From Bizionia saleffrena (GTDB lineage Bacteria; Bacteroidota; Bacteroidia; Flavobacteriales; Flavobacteriaceae): a DNA stretch of 64,000 nt. The stretch is from positions 26,518 through 90,517 of the forward strand of contig NZ_VSKM01000011.1 in assembly GCF_008086175.1 (NCBI RefSeq), read 5' to 3'. The notes beneath the pieces are model-generated. The model was given only the letters and a program-made list of their open reading frames with translations. It ran no database searches and was not told where the DNA came from. Shown here piece by piece: positions 18,179 to 26,783 of the stretch (the stretch's first letter is position 1; the number at the start of each line of letters is the position of its first letter). Position numbers and translations under genes: made by a program.

Positions 18179-18961
18179 TTATCTCCCTTTAAATTCTGGT
18201 TTACGTTTTTCCATAAATGCAGCAACACCTTCTGCATAATCATCACTTTGAGCGGCTTCAATTTGAAATTTAGACTCTAAAGCTAATTGTTCTTGTAAAG
18301 AATTTGTTACCGATTTATTAAACAATTCTTTTATAAACCCTAAAGCTTTTGTTGGCATACTGGCTAATTTTAAAGCGAGTTTAGAAACTTCTTCTTCGAA
18401 TTGTTCCGCCGGAATAGCCTTGTAAATCATTCCCATTTTATCGGCGTCTTCGGCAGATATTTTATCGCCTAACATTGCTAAAGCCGATGCTTTTTGAAAA
18501 CCAATTAATCGCGGTAAAAAGAATGTACCTCCACTATCTGGCACTAAACCGATTAAGCTAAACGCTTGTATAAAGCTTGCTTTTTCGTGGGCTACAACAA
18601 TGTCGCAGGACAATGCAATGTTAGCTGCTGCACCAGCGGCAACACCATTTACTGCCGCAACGATTGGTTTTTTAATGTTTCTAATACGCGTAATTATAGG
18701 GTTGTAATGCTCGTCTAATATTTTTTTAAATCCAGGGTTTAAATCAGGATCTGTAACTTCTTTTAAATCTTGACCTGCCCCAAATGCTTTCCCACTTCCA
18801 GTGATAACAATTGCTCGCACCTCATCATTTTTTTCGCAAGCATCTAATGTATCTTGAAATAAAAAGGCCATTTCACGATTAATACTGTTAAACACTTCTG
18901 GTCTGTTTAGCGTAATGGTCGCTACTTTATTTTCGATTTTAAGCTGAATGCTTTCTGTCAT
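18179..18961 (-). CDS. paaG: Ring-1,2-epoxyphenylacetyl-CoA isomerase
   Basis: A crotonase-fold protein of 260 residues. Both glutamates of the hydratase active site are absent (AGAAANIALSCD and SFIQAFSLIG). Instead an aspartate stands in GLVPDSGGTFFLPRLIG, the signature of the PaaG group, which isomerises the ring epoxide to the oxepin. The sequence therefore separates it cleanly from the PaaF candidate at 11 kb. It lies 128 bases upstream of paaH. Confidence 0.9.
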   Translation of the reverse strand: MTESIQLKIENKVATITLNRPEVFNSINREMAFLFQDTLDACEKNDEVRAIVITGSGKAFGAGQDLKEVTDPDLNPGFKKILDEHYNPIITRIRNIKKPIVAAVNGVAAGAAANIALSCDIVVAHEKASFIQAFSLIGLVPDSGGTFFLPRLIGFQKASALAMLGDKISAEDADKMGMIYKAIPAEQFEEEVSKLALKLASMPTKALGFIKELFNKSVTNSLQEQLALESKFQIEAAQSDDYAEGVAAFMEKRKPEFKGR

Positions 18962-19088
18962 AATTTATATTTTTTTGTTTTAAATTAAGAGTGCTTCTAT
19001 AGAAGAAACACTACTCAATAAAAAAATGAAAATCGTATCAATTGTTATTTTTTGTACGAGGTATGAGGTTTTTACTTGCGCGAGATTA

Positions 19089-19586
19089 CTATTTTAAACA
19101 TTTAAAATAATCAAAAGGCTCTTGGCAATCGTCGCACTGAAATTGTGCTTTACATGCCGTGGAACCGAATTGACTCACTAAACGTGTGTTTTGAGATCCG
19201 CAATTCGTACACTTTACAATACGTTTTCCGTTTAGCAATACATCCTTGTCTGCTTCTGCACCCAAAGGCGCTGCTATACCATAATCCTCTAAAGCTTTCC
19301 GGCCGCGTGGCGTAATCCAATCGGTGGTCCAAGCTGGAGCCAAAATCAATTCTATTCTAGAATCGTATCCCGCTACTTTTAGTACGGTCTTTATATCGTC
19401 TCCAATGACGTCCATAGCCGGGCAACCACTATATGTTGGTGTAATTTCGACGTATACTATTTTGTTTTTTATGACTGCAGAACGCACTACTCCCATATCC
19501 ATAATTGATAAAACAGGAATTTCAGGATCTGAGACGTGTTCTAAAATTGGAATTAAAATCTCGTCGATATTTTGTTCTGTTGTCAT
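19089..19586 (-). CDS. paaD: PaaD, phenylacetyl-CoA epoxidase maturation/accessory subunit
   Basis: A 165-residue protein with an N-terminal MIP18/DUF59 domain (ILIPILEHVSDPEIPVLSIMDMGVVR, ITPTYSGCPAMDVIGDDI) and a C-terminal zinc-ribbon-like segment with CTNCGSQNT and CDDCQEPFDYFKC cysteine pairs. PaaD is required for an active epoxidase, probably through Fe-S handling for PaaE or another metal delivery step. It follows paaC in the PaaABCDE set, although here paaE has moved to the front of the cluster. About 200 bases of AT-rich sequence separate it from paaC. Confidence 0.92.
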   Translation of the reverse strand: MTTEQNIDEILIPILEHVSDPEIPVLSIMDMGVVRSAVIKNKIVYVEITPTYSGCPAMDVIGDDIKTVLKVAGYDSRIELILAPAWTTDWITPRGRKALEDYGIAAPLGAEADKDVLLNGKRIVKCTNCGSQNTRLVSQFGSTACKAQFQCDDCQEPFDYFKCLK

Positions 19587-19786
19587 ATTTATTTTAAGAT
19601 ATAATCTCTTTACGTTTTCATTTTAACTATAATCTTTCGACTGTACCGGAGGCCACATTATTATTACTATACCCTTTTTTCTCACTGTTTAGTCGAGAAC
19701 AGTCAAGACCTCGTTACCATTCCGATTTACACTTCTTCTTTAATCTACGACCTCTAGACGGCATGTAAAGAGGCTTTATAAATTAA

Positions 19787-20542
19787 TTACCACTCCATAT
19801 TTGGATAGGCAAGCTGCATGTACTGCATATTGCTTAAGATATAACCGAAATGTTCTGTGTGAATTCCTTTTTTACCGCCTTTTTGAAACCATTTCGATTC
19901 AGGTATTTTTAGAGTCGCTTCTTCTAAAACAGCGTTAACTAGCGAATAGTATTTAACTTTGAGTGCGGTTACATCGACACCAATTCCTTCAGCAACCATT
20001 GCTTTATCGGCCGCCGTTTGATGAAATAATTCGTCGGTGTAGGTCCATAATGAATCGATAGCTTCTTGCATTTTATCGTGACTCACGGTTGTACCGTCTC
20101 CTAAGCGTTTAATCCAATCTGTTGAAAAACGTTGGTGATAGCTTACCTCTTTAATTGATTTTTTAGCGATTGCAGTCAAGGTAATATCATGACTCTTTTG
20201 AAGCTCTTGTAAAAATAACAAGTGGTACACATCAAACAAAAACTGACGTGCCATTGTGTAAGCAAAATCTCTGTCTGGTTGCTCCACTAATAGTACATTT
20301 ACATAATCGCGCTCTTTACGAAGAAAAGCAATGGTATCTTCGGTCGCATCACCGCCTTTTAGTTTTGCTGCGTATTGGTAATAACTTCTTACTTGGCCAA
20401 ATAAATCTAAGGACATATTTGTACACGCGATATCTGTTTCTAAACTTGGCCCGTGCCCTGTTAGCTCGCCTAATCTTTGTCCTAGAATTAGGGAGTTATC
20501 TGCGATACCGAGAATATAATTATATAAGTTTTCGTTTTTCAT
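19787..20542 (-). CDS. paaC: PaaC, structural subunit of phenylacetyl-CoA epoxidase
   Basis: A 251-residue ferritin-fold subunit that pairs with PaaA but does not itself hold the working di-iron site. It reads NYILGIADNSLILGQRLGELTGHGPSLETDIACTNMSLDLFGQ near the start, then a helical core with KKSIKEVSYHQRFSTDWIKRLGDGT. The match to PaaC proteins in length and in these blocks is clear. It lies between paaB and paaD. The gap to paaB is 231 bases and AT-rich. Confidence 0.94.
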   Translation of the reverse strand: MKNENLYNYILGIADNSLILGQRLGELTGHGPSLETDIACTNMSLDLFGQVRSYYQYAAKLKGGDATEDTIAFLRKERDYVNVLLVEQPDRDFAYTMARQFLFDVYHLLFLQELQKSHDITLTAIAKKSIKEVSYHQRFSTDWIKRLGDGTTVSHDKMQEAIDSLWTYTDELFHQTAADKAMVAEGIGVDVTALKVKYYSLVNAVLEEATLKIPESKWFQKGGKKGIHTEHFGYILSNMQYMQLAYPNMEW

Positions 20543-20773
20543 ATTTGCTTTCCACGACCGTGGGATTCTTTTTATTGAATGAGACTTCTCTTCCTATTTT
20601 AAAGTATTAAACTACAACCTCTCGACTGCGCTAACGGAGACACTTTAATTCTTAGTAGACTTTTTCTCGATGTTTGGTCCAGCGCAGTCGAGATCTTGAT
20701 TGCCTCTAAAAACGTTTATTTAATTCGTGAGTTTCCCATTTTCGTGGGAATTGTAATTTAAAGCACGCTTACA

Positions 20774-21061
20774 TTACATATATTTCACGTCGTCTGGAAG
20801 ATCGTAAAAGGTAGGGTGACGATATACTTTATCTTGAGCAGGCTCGAATAACTCGCCGTTGTGCTCTGGATTTGAAGCCGTAATATCTTTAGATTCTACA
20901 ACCCAAATACTTACCCCTTCATTTCTTCTCGTGTATACATCTCTTGCATTCTCAAGTGCCATTTCTGCATCGGCAGCGTGAAGGCTTCCAAAGTGACGAT
21001 GTTCTAATCCGTTTTTACTGCGTACAAAGACCTCCCAAAGTGGCCAGTTTTTTGTTGACAT
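20774..21061 (-). CDS. paaB: PaaB, subunit of phenylacetyl-CoA epoxidase
   Basis: A small epoxidase subunit that joins the PaaAC units. I chose the ATG at 21061 (MSTKNWPLWEVFVRSKNGLEHRHFGSLHA), giving 95 residues, the usual PaaB length. The frame extends upstream to 21109 but those 16 residues look non-coding and would reduce the spacing to paaA to 8 bases. The body shows the PaaB pattern EMALENARDVYTRRNEGVSIWVVES and ends in a YRHPTFYDLPDDVKYM tail. It is 56 bases downstream of paaA. Confidence 0.94.
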   Translation of the reverse strand: MSTKNWPLWEVFVRSKNGLEHRHFGSLHAADAEMALENARDVYTRRNEGVSIWVVESKDITASNPEHNGELFEPAQDKVYRHPTFYDLPDDVKYM

Positions 21062-21117
21062 AATTATATTTTTATTTGTGTAATGTTCTTTTAGCAGCGC
21101 TAAAGACATCGTACAAT

Positions 21118-22074
21118 TTAAATTGCTTGTTTTATTTTACGTTCTGCTTTTTTCTCGGCGTGAGCCATTGCTGCATCGCGTACCCATTCGCCACCTTCCC
21201 AAGCGTCAATTCGCGCTTTCATGCGTTCTTTATTCATTGGACCGTGACCTTTTACTACTTGCCAAAATTCGTCCCAATTAATCTCTCCAAAATCATAACT
21301 TCCACGCTCTTCGTTCCATTTTAAATCGGGATCGGGGATGGTTAAACCAATTAATTCGGCTTGTGGTACGGTTTGATCTATAAATTGCTGACGTAGGTCG
21401 TCGTTAGATTTTCTTTTTAGTTTCCATTTCATAGATTGTTCGGTATGCACAGATTCGGCATCTGTAGGACCTAACATCATTAAACTAGGCCACCACCAGC
21501 GATTTAGTGCATCTTGCGCCATATCTATTTGTTCTGGTGTACCTTGGGTTAATTTTAGCATGATTTCGTAACCTTGGCGTTGGTGAAAACTCTCCTCTTT
21601 ACAGACACGCACCATTGCGCGAGCATACGGCCCGAAGGATGTACTACATAAAGGTACTTGATTAATAATGGCTGCACCATCTACTAACCAACCAACGGCT
21701 CCCATATCTGCCCAAGTTACTGTGGGGTAATTAAATATTGAAGAGTATTTTGCTTTACCCGAGTGTAATTGCTCGTATAATGCGTCTCTAGAAATACCTA
21801 ACGTTTCGCAAGCGGAATATAAATATAAACCGTGTCCAGCTTCGTCTTGTACTTTCGCTAACAAAGCGACTTTACGACGCAATGTTGGCGCTCGAGAAAT
21901 CCAGTTACCTTCGGGTAACATACCTACAATTTCAGAATGTGCGTGTTGCGACATTTGCCTAATGTGAGTTTGACGGTATTTATCCGGCATCCAGTCCTTA
22001 GGTTCTATTTTTTCGTCTCTAGCAATGCGCTCTTCGAATTGCTTTTCTAAGTTTTTAATTTGTTCTTCACTCAT
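21118..22074 (-). CDS. paaA: PaaA, catalytic di-iron subunit of phenylacetyl-CoA epoxidase
   Basis: The oxygen-activating subunit that epoxidises the aromatic ring of phenylacetyl-CoA. The 318 residues contain the ferritin-like di-iron helices, with iron-binding Glu/His motifs visible as [17 protein letters not shown] (ExxH) and [15 protein letters not shown]. The C-terminal part has the family's [16 protein letters not shown] block ([25 protein letters not shown]) and [19 protein letters not shown]. It follows paaE, from which it is separated by a dispersed palindromic repeat, and precedes paaB. Confidence 0.96.
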   Translation of the reverse strand: MSEEQIKNLEKQFEERIARDEKIEPKDWMPDKYRQTHIRQMSQHAHSEIVGMLPEGNWISRAPTLRRKVALLAKVQDEAGHGLYLYSACETLGISRDALYEQLHSGKAKYSSIFNYPTVTWADMGAVGWLVDGAAIINQVPLCSTSFGPYARAMVRVCKEESFHQRQGYEIMLKLTQGTPEQIDMAQDALNRWWWPSLMMLGPTDAESVHTEQSMKWKLKRKSNDDLRQQFIDQTVPQAELIGLTIPDPDLKWNEERGSYDFGEINWDEFWQVVKGHGPMNKERMKARIDAWEGGEWVRDAAMAHAEKKAERKIKQAI

Positions 22075-22109
22075 TGTATTATAGTATTAGTGAATATTAT
22101 CTTGGTATT

Positions 22110-22191
22110 GCGTTAAGGATTGCGGCGACATCCTTTTTTGTTTTTCTCAAAAAAGATATAGCGAAAAGCCTGACCCTTTAAGGTAACGCCC
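22110..22191. repeat. Dispersed palindromic repeat, copy 3
   Basis: An 82-bp, more diverged relative of the elements at 5700 and 14888: GCGTTAAGGATTG at one end and AAGGTAACGCCC at the other. The inner stem is CCTTTTTTG paired with CAAAAAAGA. It lies 64 bases beyond the paaE stop codon and 35 bases before paaA. Confidence 0.8.
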
Positions 22192-22255
22192 CAATTATTA
22201 TTTTAAAAAAAATCACAAACTATTTTAGAGTTTATGATGCCTTATAATTAAGGTC

Positions 22256-23329
22256 TTATACATCGAAATCGACTACCACTTTATCTGTTGTTGGTACGGC
22301 TTGACAGCTTAATATGTAGTTTTGCGCCACTTCGTTATCGTCGAGGGCATAATTTACTTTCATTTCTACGGCACCTTCTTTAACTTGGCATTTGCAGGTG
22401 CTACATACGCCTCCTTTGCAGGCGAATGGCAAATCGGCTCCTGCAGCCAAAGCACCATCTAAGATGTTATCGAAATCGTCGTCCATTATAAAATGAAATT
22501 CTTTTCCGCCATCTATAATTGTAACTTGAGTGCCTTCTACTTTTTTATCTAAAACTTCGGCGATATGTTTATTTTCTTCTTCGCTACTACCAGAGAAAAA
22601 CAGTTCATAATGAATTTTTTCTTTCGGTAATCCAGCAGCTTGTAACTCGTCGCTAATTAGAAAAATCATATCCTGAGGACCACAAATAAAAGCATGATCT
22701 GTATCTGGAACATCGATAAAAGTTTTGGTTAACACAGCCAACTTTTCTTTATCGAAACGGCCATTTAAAAACGGAATATCACGTTGCTCTTTAGTTAAAA
22801 AATAAAACACTTGAAATCTTCCAAAATACTCATTTTTAAGCTGTTCGATCTCTTCCTTAAAGATAATGGATTTTACGGTTCTATTCAAATAGAAGAGTTT
22901 AAATGTACTGTTTGGCTCGCTTTCAAGGTGTGTTTTTATAATTGACAGCATTGGTGTAATGCCACTTCCTGCAGCAAATGCAATATAGTTTTTTGCCGTT
23001 GCGGGATCGCAGTCTATATAAAACTCACCGTGAGGCGGCATTAATTGTAGCGCGTCGCCTTGTTTTAAAGTGTTAAAGGCGTAGTTAGAAAACACGCCGC
23101 CGCGAATGGTTTTTACGGCAACTTTCCATTGATTATCTAACGGACTTGAGCATAAAGAGTAGTTACGACGAATGTCTTCTCCGTTAATTTCTTTTCGTAA
23201 AGTTAAGTGCTGTCCTTGTTTAAATTTAAAAGTCTCTTTTAAATCTTCGGGAATATCGAAAGTAATGACCACTGTATCTTTCGTCTCCTTATATATATCT
23301 GCAACTTTTATGTTGTAAAAATCTGCCAT
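22256..23329 (-). CDS. paaE: PaaE, phenylacetyl-CoA epoxidase reductase
   Basis: The electron-transfer subunit passing NADPH electrons to PaaA. Residues about 1-100 form the FAD domain (RRNYSLCSSP), about 105-235 the NAD(P) domain (AAGSGITPMLSIIKT, FICGPQDM), and the last 90 or so the plant-type 2Fe-2S domain with CKGGVCSTCKC and the final cysteine in ILSCQ. I start it at ATG 23329 (MADFYNIKV, 357 residues) because the upstream GTG at 23356 lies inside an operator-like palindrome. It is the first enzyme gene after paaR, which is unlike the paaABCDE order of E. coli. Confidence 0.93.
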   Translation of the reverse strand: MADFYNIKVADIYKETKDTVVITFDIPEDLKETFKFKQGQHLTLRKEINGEDIRRNYSLCSSPLDNQWKVAVKTIRGGVFSNYAFNTLKQGDALQLMPPHGEFYIDCDPATAKNYIAFAAGSGITPMLSIIKTHLESEPNSTFKLFYLNRTVKSIIFKEEIEQLKNEYFGRFQVFYFLTKEQRDIPFLNGRFDKEKLAVLTKTFIDVPDTDHAFICGPQDMIFLISDELQAAGLPKEKIHYELFFSGSSEEENKHIAEVLDKKVEGTQVTIIDGGKEFHFIMDDDFDNILDGALAAGADLPFACKGGVCSTCKCQVKEGAVEMKVNYALDDNEVAQNYILSCQAVPTTDKVVVDFDV

Positions 23330-23347
23330 ATTGTATTCACTAATTTT

Positions 23348-23379
23348 AACTAACACCTGTTAGTTTAAGCACAAATTTA
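23348..23379 (-). promoter_or_regulatory. paaE promoter with overlapping operator-like palindrome
   Basis: Reading toward paaE, a perfect -7 element TAAATTTG (23379-23372) is followed after six bases by an 18-bp palindrome with 8-bp perfect arms, AACTAACACCTGTTAGTT (23348-23365), where transcription should start. The palindrome lies 18 bases before the chosen ATG. A TetR-type repressor gene stands immediately upstream, so this is the best candidate for the PaaR operator controlling the paa cluster. Confidence 0.65.
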
Positions 23380-23409
23380 CAAAATTATTTAATACCTAAT
23401 TGTTAATGT

Positions 23410-23979
23410 TTACGAGTTAATACCTTTAATTAAAATATGACTTAGACTTTTAGATAGGCTATTTTTATCTAATGCTTCTTTTTTAGGAATCCAAAGGTAT
23501 AACGAGCGCAAAGTAGACAAGAGGGAGAAGAGTATAATTTCTGGGTTTTCATCTACAATCTCTTTATGCTTTATGCCCGCTTTAATAATGTTTCTAAAAT
23601 CTTCTTCGTAGCCATTTCTCAAGGTTAAATAATACTCTAGTTGGTCTTCAAGATGCATCCAATCGTTATTTAAAGATGCCATACCATAGGTATTTTCGCT
23701 GGCTATTTTAATATGTAACTCGACAATATCGGTTAATTTCTGGGCGGTAGCGGTATCGGCATTTTTAATGCTATTCATTTCATTGGTAAATTCTTCGGCT
23801 ATAGAAATGATAATGGTATTAAGAAGCTCTTGCTTGGAATTGATATGATTATATAAGCTAGCCGCTTTAATCCCCAATGCTGTTGCTAAATCGCGCATTG
23901 TTACCGCACTATATCCTTTTTTCTTAAATAGTTTTGCTGCAGCTTTTACAATTTCGTCTTTTCGGTTTTGTGGCTTCAT
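23410..23979 (-). CDS. paaR: TetR-family regulator, probable PaaR
   Basis: A 189-residue TetR/AcrR repressor. The N-terminal HTH is DEIVKAAAKLFKKKGYSAVTMRDLATALGIKAASLYNHINSKQELL, and the remainder is the helical ligand-binding domain. It is the first gene of the leftward paa cluster and is divergent from the aromatic amino acid hydroxylase gene. By analogy with PaaR proteins elsewhere it should repress the cluster until phenylacetyl-CoA appears, but the effector cannot be read from the sequence. The TetR family call is certain; the PaaR role is inferred from position and from the palindrome before paaE. Confidence 0.85.
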   Translation of the reverse strand: MKPQNRKDEIVKAAAKLFKKKGYSAVTMRDLATALGIKAASLYNHINSKQELLNTIIISIAEEFTNEMNSIKNADTATAQKLTDIVELHIKIASENTYGMASLNNDWMHLEDQLEYYLTLRNGYEEDFRNIIKAGIKHKEIVDENPEIILFSLLSTLRSLYLWIPKKEALDKNSLSKSLSHILIKGINS

Positions 23980-24004
23980 TTTAAAAGGTATGACTCTGTT
24001 TTGT

Positions 24005-24061
24005 TAAGATTATAATCAAACGTTAATCTTAATCTATGCGTAAGATTAATTTATAACTTTG
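24005..24061 (+). promoter_or_regulatory. Divergent paaR/hydroxylase control region with three half-sites
   Basis: Three copies of one 7-base half-site alternate in orientation: TAAGATT (24005-24011), AATCTTA (24025-24031) and TAAGATT (24041-24047). The last two sit inside a perfect 9-bp inverted repeat, 24023-24049. Immediately after comes a perfect -7 element TAACTTTG (24054-24061) for the hydroxylase gene. The half-site differs from the palindrome before paaE. Confidence 0.6.
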
Positions 24062-24074
24062 TGTACTTACTTTA

Positions 24075-25847
24075 ATGATAGAATTGACAACCGTTATGGA
24101 CAGCAATATAAAAACAAATCCCTTAATTGATAAACTTCCGCCACATTTAAAGCAATTTATTAAACCACAAAATTACGCTGATTATTCGCCAATAAACCAA
24201 GCGGTTTGGCGCTATGTAATGCGTAAAAACGTGTCGTATTTAAGTAAAATTGCTCACGAATCTTATCTTAAAGGTTTGGAAATGACGGGGATTTCTATTG
24301 ACGACGTGCCAAGTATGTATGGTATGAATAGGATTTTAAAGAATATTGGTTGGGCTGCTGTAGCTGTCGATGGATTTATTCCTCCAAATGCATTTATGGA
24401 ATTCCAGGCGTTTAAAATTTTAGTAATAGCCTCGGATATTCGCCAATTAGAAAACATAGAGTACACACCAGCTCCAGATATTATTCACGAAGCGGCAGGC
24501 CACGCACCTATTATTGCGAACCCAGATTATGCAGAATATTTAAGACGTTTTGGTGAAATTGGATCGAAAGCAATCTTGTCGTCTCACGACAATGATATGT
24601 ACGAAGCAGTGAGAAAACTCTCTATTTTAAAGGAAGCTGCCACGTCTAGCGCAGAAGAGATTAAAGAAGCCGAAGATTTAGTAAATACACTTCAGGATAA
24701 AAAGGTGCCCCTTTCTGAAATGGCTCAAATTAGAAATTTACATTGGTGGACTGTAGAATACGGATTGATTGGCTCCTTAGAAAATCCGAAAATTTACGGT
24801 GCAGGATTGCTATCTTCTATTGGAGAAAGCACATGGTGTATGACCGATAATGTGAAGAAAAAACGCTATAGTATTGCTGCTGCCGAGCAAGAGTTCGATA
24901 TTACAAAACCACAACCGCAGCTATACGTTACTCCAGACTTCGCGTATTTAATGCAAGTTTTAGAAGAATTCTCGAATACAATGGCCCTAAGAAAAGGAGG
25001 CTTTAGAGGGTTGCAGAAACTTATAGACTCTAAGAAAATTGGCGCGATTGAATTGAATACAGGCTTACAAATTTCGGGTATATTTACCGAAATGATTACC
25101 GATGAAGACAACAACGTCGTGTTTTTTAAAACCGAAGGCCCTACAGCTTTAGCCAACCGCGAAAAAGAGTTAATTGGTTTGGGTACCGAAGGAAACCCTA
25201 ATGGTTTTAGTTCTCCTATAGGCAAATTAAAAGATATTAGTTTAGCGATTGAAGATATGGGGCCACGAGATTTAAAAGCGTATAACTTTTATGATGGAAA
25301 ACGTATTGCTTTTGAATATGAAAGTGGGATTTTAGTTGAAGGGCTTAATATTACAGGAATTAGAAATATCTACGGAAAACTGATTCTTATTGAATTTGAA
25401 GATTGCACGGTAACCTATAAAGAGCGCGTCTTATTTTCGCCCGAAGATGGTATTTTCCGACTTGCGGTAGGCTCGCGTATTGTCTCTGCGTTTGCAGGAT
25501 CTGCAGATTATAGGTCTTACGATAATCTTTACCACGTATCGCTTACCGAAACTAGGAAAATTGAGAAAAGTGCTGCCGTTTTAGAATTAGAAAGCTTATA
25601 TTCTACAATCAAAACGTTAAGAGCTAAAAACTCATTTAGCTTAGATACTATTAAAACAGTATTTAACACACTTAAAGACAACCATCCATTAGATTGGCTA
25701 TTACCTATTGAATTGTACGAACTTCTCCATAAAACTGAAGCCGCAGAATTAAAAGAAAATATTATAGGGCACTTAGAAACGATTAAATTAGCTAAGCCTA
25801 AGGCCACTCATTTAATTGAAGATGGGGTAGCATTAATTAAAAAATAA
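24075..25847 (+). CDS. Aromatic amino acid hydroxylase (phenylalanine 4-monooxygenase-like) with long C-terminal extension
   Basis: A pterin-dependent, iron-binding hydroxylase, probably converting phenylalanine to tyrosine. The iron ligands are His138 and His143 in PDIIHEAAGHAP and probably Glu228 in LHWWTVEYG. The gap from the second His to Glu is 85 residues, against about 40 in classical enzymes, because of a Glu/Lys-rich helical insert at about 175-215. The catalytic domain ends near 310, yet the protein runs to 590, so about 280 residues of unknown function follow. The predicted promoter puts the 5' end only a few bases before this ATG; an in-frame ATG at 24096 is an alternative. It is divergent from paaR. 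Confidence 0.88.
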   Translation: MIELTTVMDSNIKTNPLIDKLPPHLKQFIKPQNYADYSPINQAVWRYVMRKNVSYLSKIAHESYLKGLEMTGISIDDVPSMYGMNRILKNIGWAAVAVDGFIPPNAFMEFQAFKILVIASDIRQLENIEYTPAPDIIHEAAGHAPIIANPDYAEYLRRFGEIGSKAILSSHDNDMYEAVRKLSILKEAATSSAEEIKEAEDLVNTLQDKKVPLSEMAQIRNLHWWTVEYGLIGSLENPKIYGAGLLSSIGESTWCMTDNVKKKRYSIAAAEQEFDITKPQPQLYVTPDFAYLMQVLEEFSNTMALRKGGFRGLQKLIDSKKIGAIELNTGLQISGIFTEMITDEDNNVVFFKTEGPTALANREKELIGLGTEGNPNGFSSPIGKLKDISLAIEDMGPRDLKAYNFYDGKRIAFEYESGILVEGLNITGIRNIYGKLILIEFEDCTVTYKERVLFSPEDGIFRLAVGSRIVSAFAGSADYRSYDNLYHVSLTETRKIEKSAAVLELESLYSTIKTLRAKNSFSLDTIKTVFNTLKDNHPLDWLLPIELYELLHKTEAAELKENIIGHLETIKLAKPKATHLIEDGVALIKK

Positions 25848-25856
25848 TAAAACACT

Positions 25857-26162
25857 ATGGGACTTTTAGATTTTATTTTTGGAGCAAAAAAAAGAGAAGT
25901 ACACGCTTTTCTGGATAACAACGCGGTAATATTAGATGTCCGCTCACAGCGCGAGTGGGATAATGGGCACATCGCAAATTCGGTGCATATTCCTTTAGAC
26001 GAGTTAAATACGCGCGTCCAAGAAGTAAAAGCTCTAAACAAACCTATAATTACGTGTTGTGCTAGTGGTGTACGCTCGTCGAAAGCTGCAAAGTTTTTAA
26101 ACTTAAATAATATTAGCGCTACAAATGGTGGTGGTTGGCTCGGTTTAAAAAGTAAATTATAA
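25857..26162 (+). CDS. Single-domain rhodanese-like protein
   Basis: A 101-residue rhodanese-fold protein, potentially a sulfurtransferase. The active-site loop CASGVRS begins at Cys68, and the LDVRSQREWDNGHIANSVHIPLDEL block before it is typical of the family. It starts nine bases after the hydroxylase gene and is probably co-transcribed with it. Its last six bases overlap the end of the convergent DUF4230 gene. Cytosolic; specific partner unknown. Confidence 0.92.
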   Translation: MGLLDFIFGAKKREVHAFLDNNAVILDVRSQREWDNGHIANSVHIPLDELNTRVQEVKALNKPIITCCASGVRSSKAAKFLNLNNISATNGGGWLGLKSKL

Positions 26163-26783
26163 TTTTAAATCCTTTAACGTTTCTTGTAATTTTTCGGGCG
26201 TTTCAATAATTGTTTCGTTGTATTGCAACGTCCAGCCCAAAGAATGCGTTAAAATATAAAACTTAGAGAGTTCGCTAATGAGTCTGTTTTTAGCATTCGC
26301 TTTTAAATCAGAATTTTCAATCTTTTTCATCAAAGCTCTATTTACTTTATCTTTAATGGCGTTATAATCTTTTGCTGCAAACGGGCTTAAAAAATCGGCT
26401 TGAATATCATAATATTCAAAATCGGGATAGATTTTAATTTCTTCTTCGGGAATATTTAAAATGTACAGCGTTTTATTTTCTTCATCTATTTTATATTCAA
26501 TTTTGCTTAAATCGTACGCAACCGTAACTTCTGCATTTACAACAACGAGTGCTTTCTTTTCAACATTAATAAAGTTCCCAAATAATGCTTCAGATTTGTT
26601 GTAATTAAAAACCTGACTAAAATACCCTTCGGTAACCACCAATTTGCCCACATTTTTAAGTTGCTCTTGTATAAGTGCAGAATGTTCTTTTAAAATAATT
26701 TTATCTTCATTCTGGTCGCCACAATATTTAAAGGTGAGCACGACTACTAGCGTTATAACAACGCCAAAAATTAAATTTCGCAT
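26157..26783 (-). CDS. DUF4230 membrane-anchored protein
   Basis: A 208-residue protein I place in the DUF4230 family. One N-terminal membrane segment (LIFGVVITLVVVLTF) is followed by an extracytoplasmic domain with GKLVVTEGYFSQVFNY, KALVVVNAEVTVAYDLSKIEY, and a helical end. No enzymatic motif is visible and the function is unknown. It converges with the rhodanese gene, the two stop codons overlapping by six bases, so no terminator stands between them. Confidence 0.8.
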   Translation of the reverse strand: MRNLIFGVVITLVVVLTFKYCGDQNEDKIILKEHSALIQEQLKNVGKLVVTEGYFSQVFNYNKSEALFGNFINVEKKALVVVNAEVTVAYDLSKIEYKIDEENKTLYILNIPEEEIKIYPDFEYYDIQADFLSPFAAKDYNAIKDKVNRALMKKIENSDLKANAKNRLISELSKFYILTHSLGWTLQYNETIIETPEKLQETLKDLKL

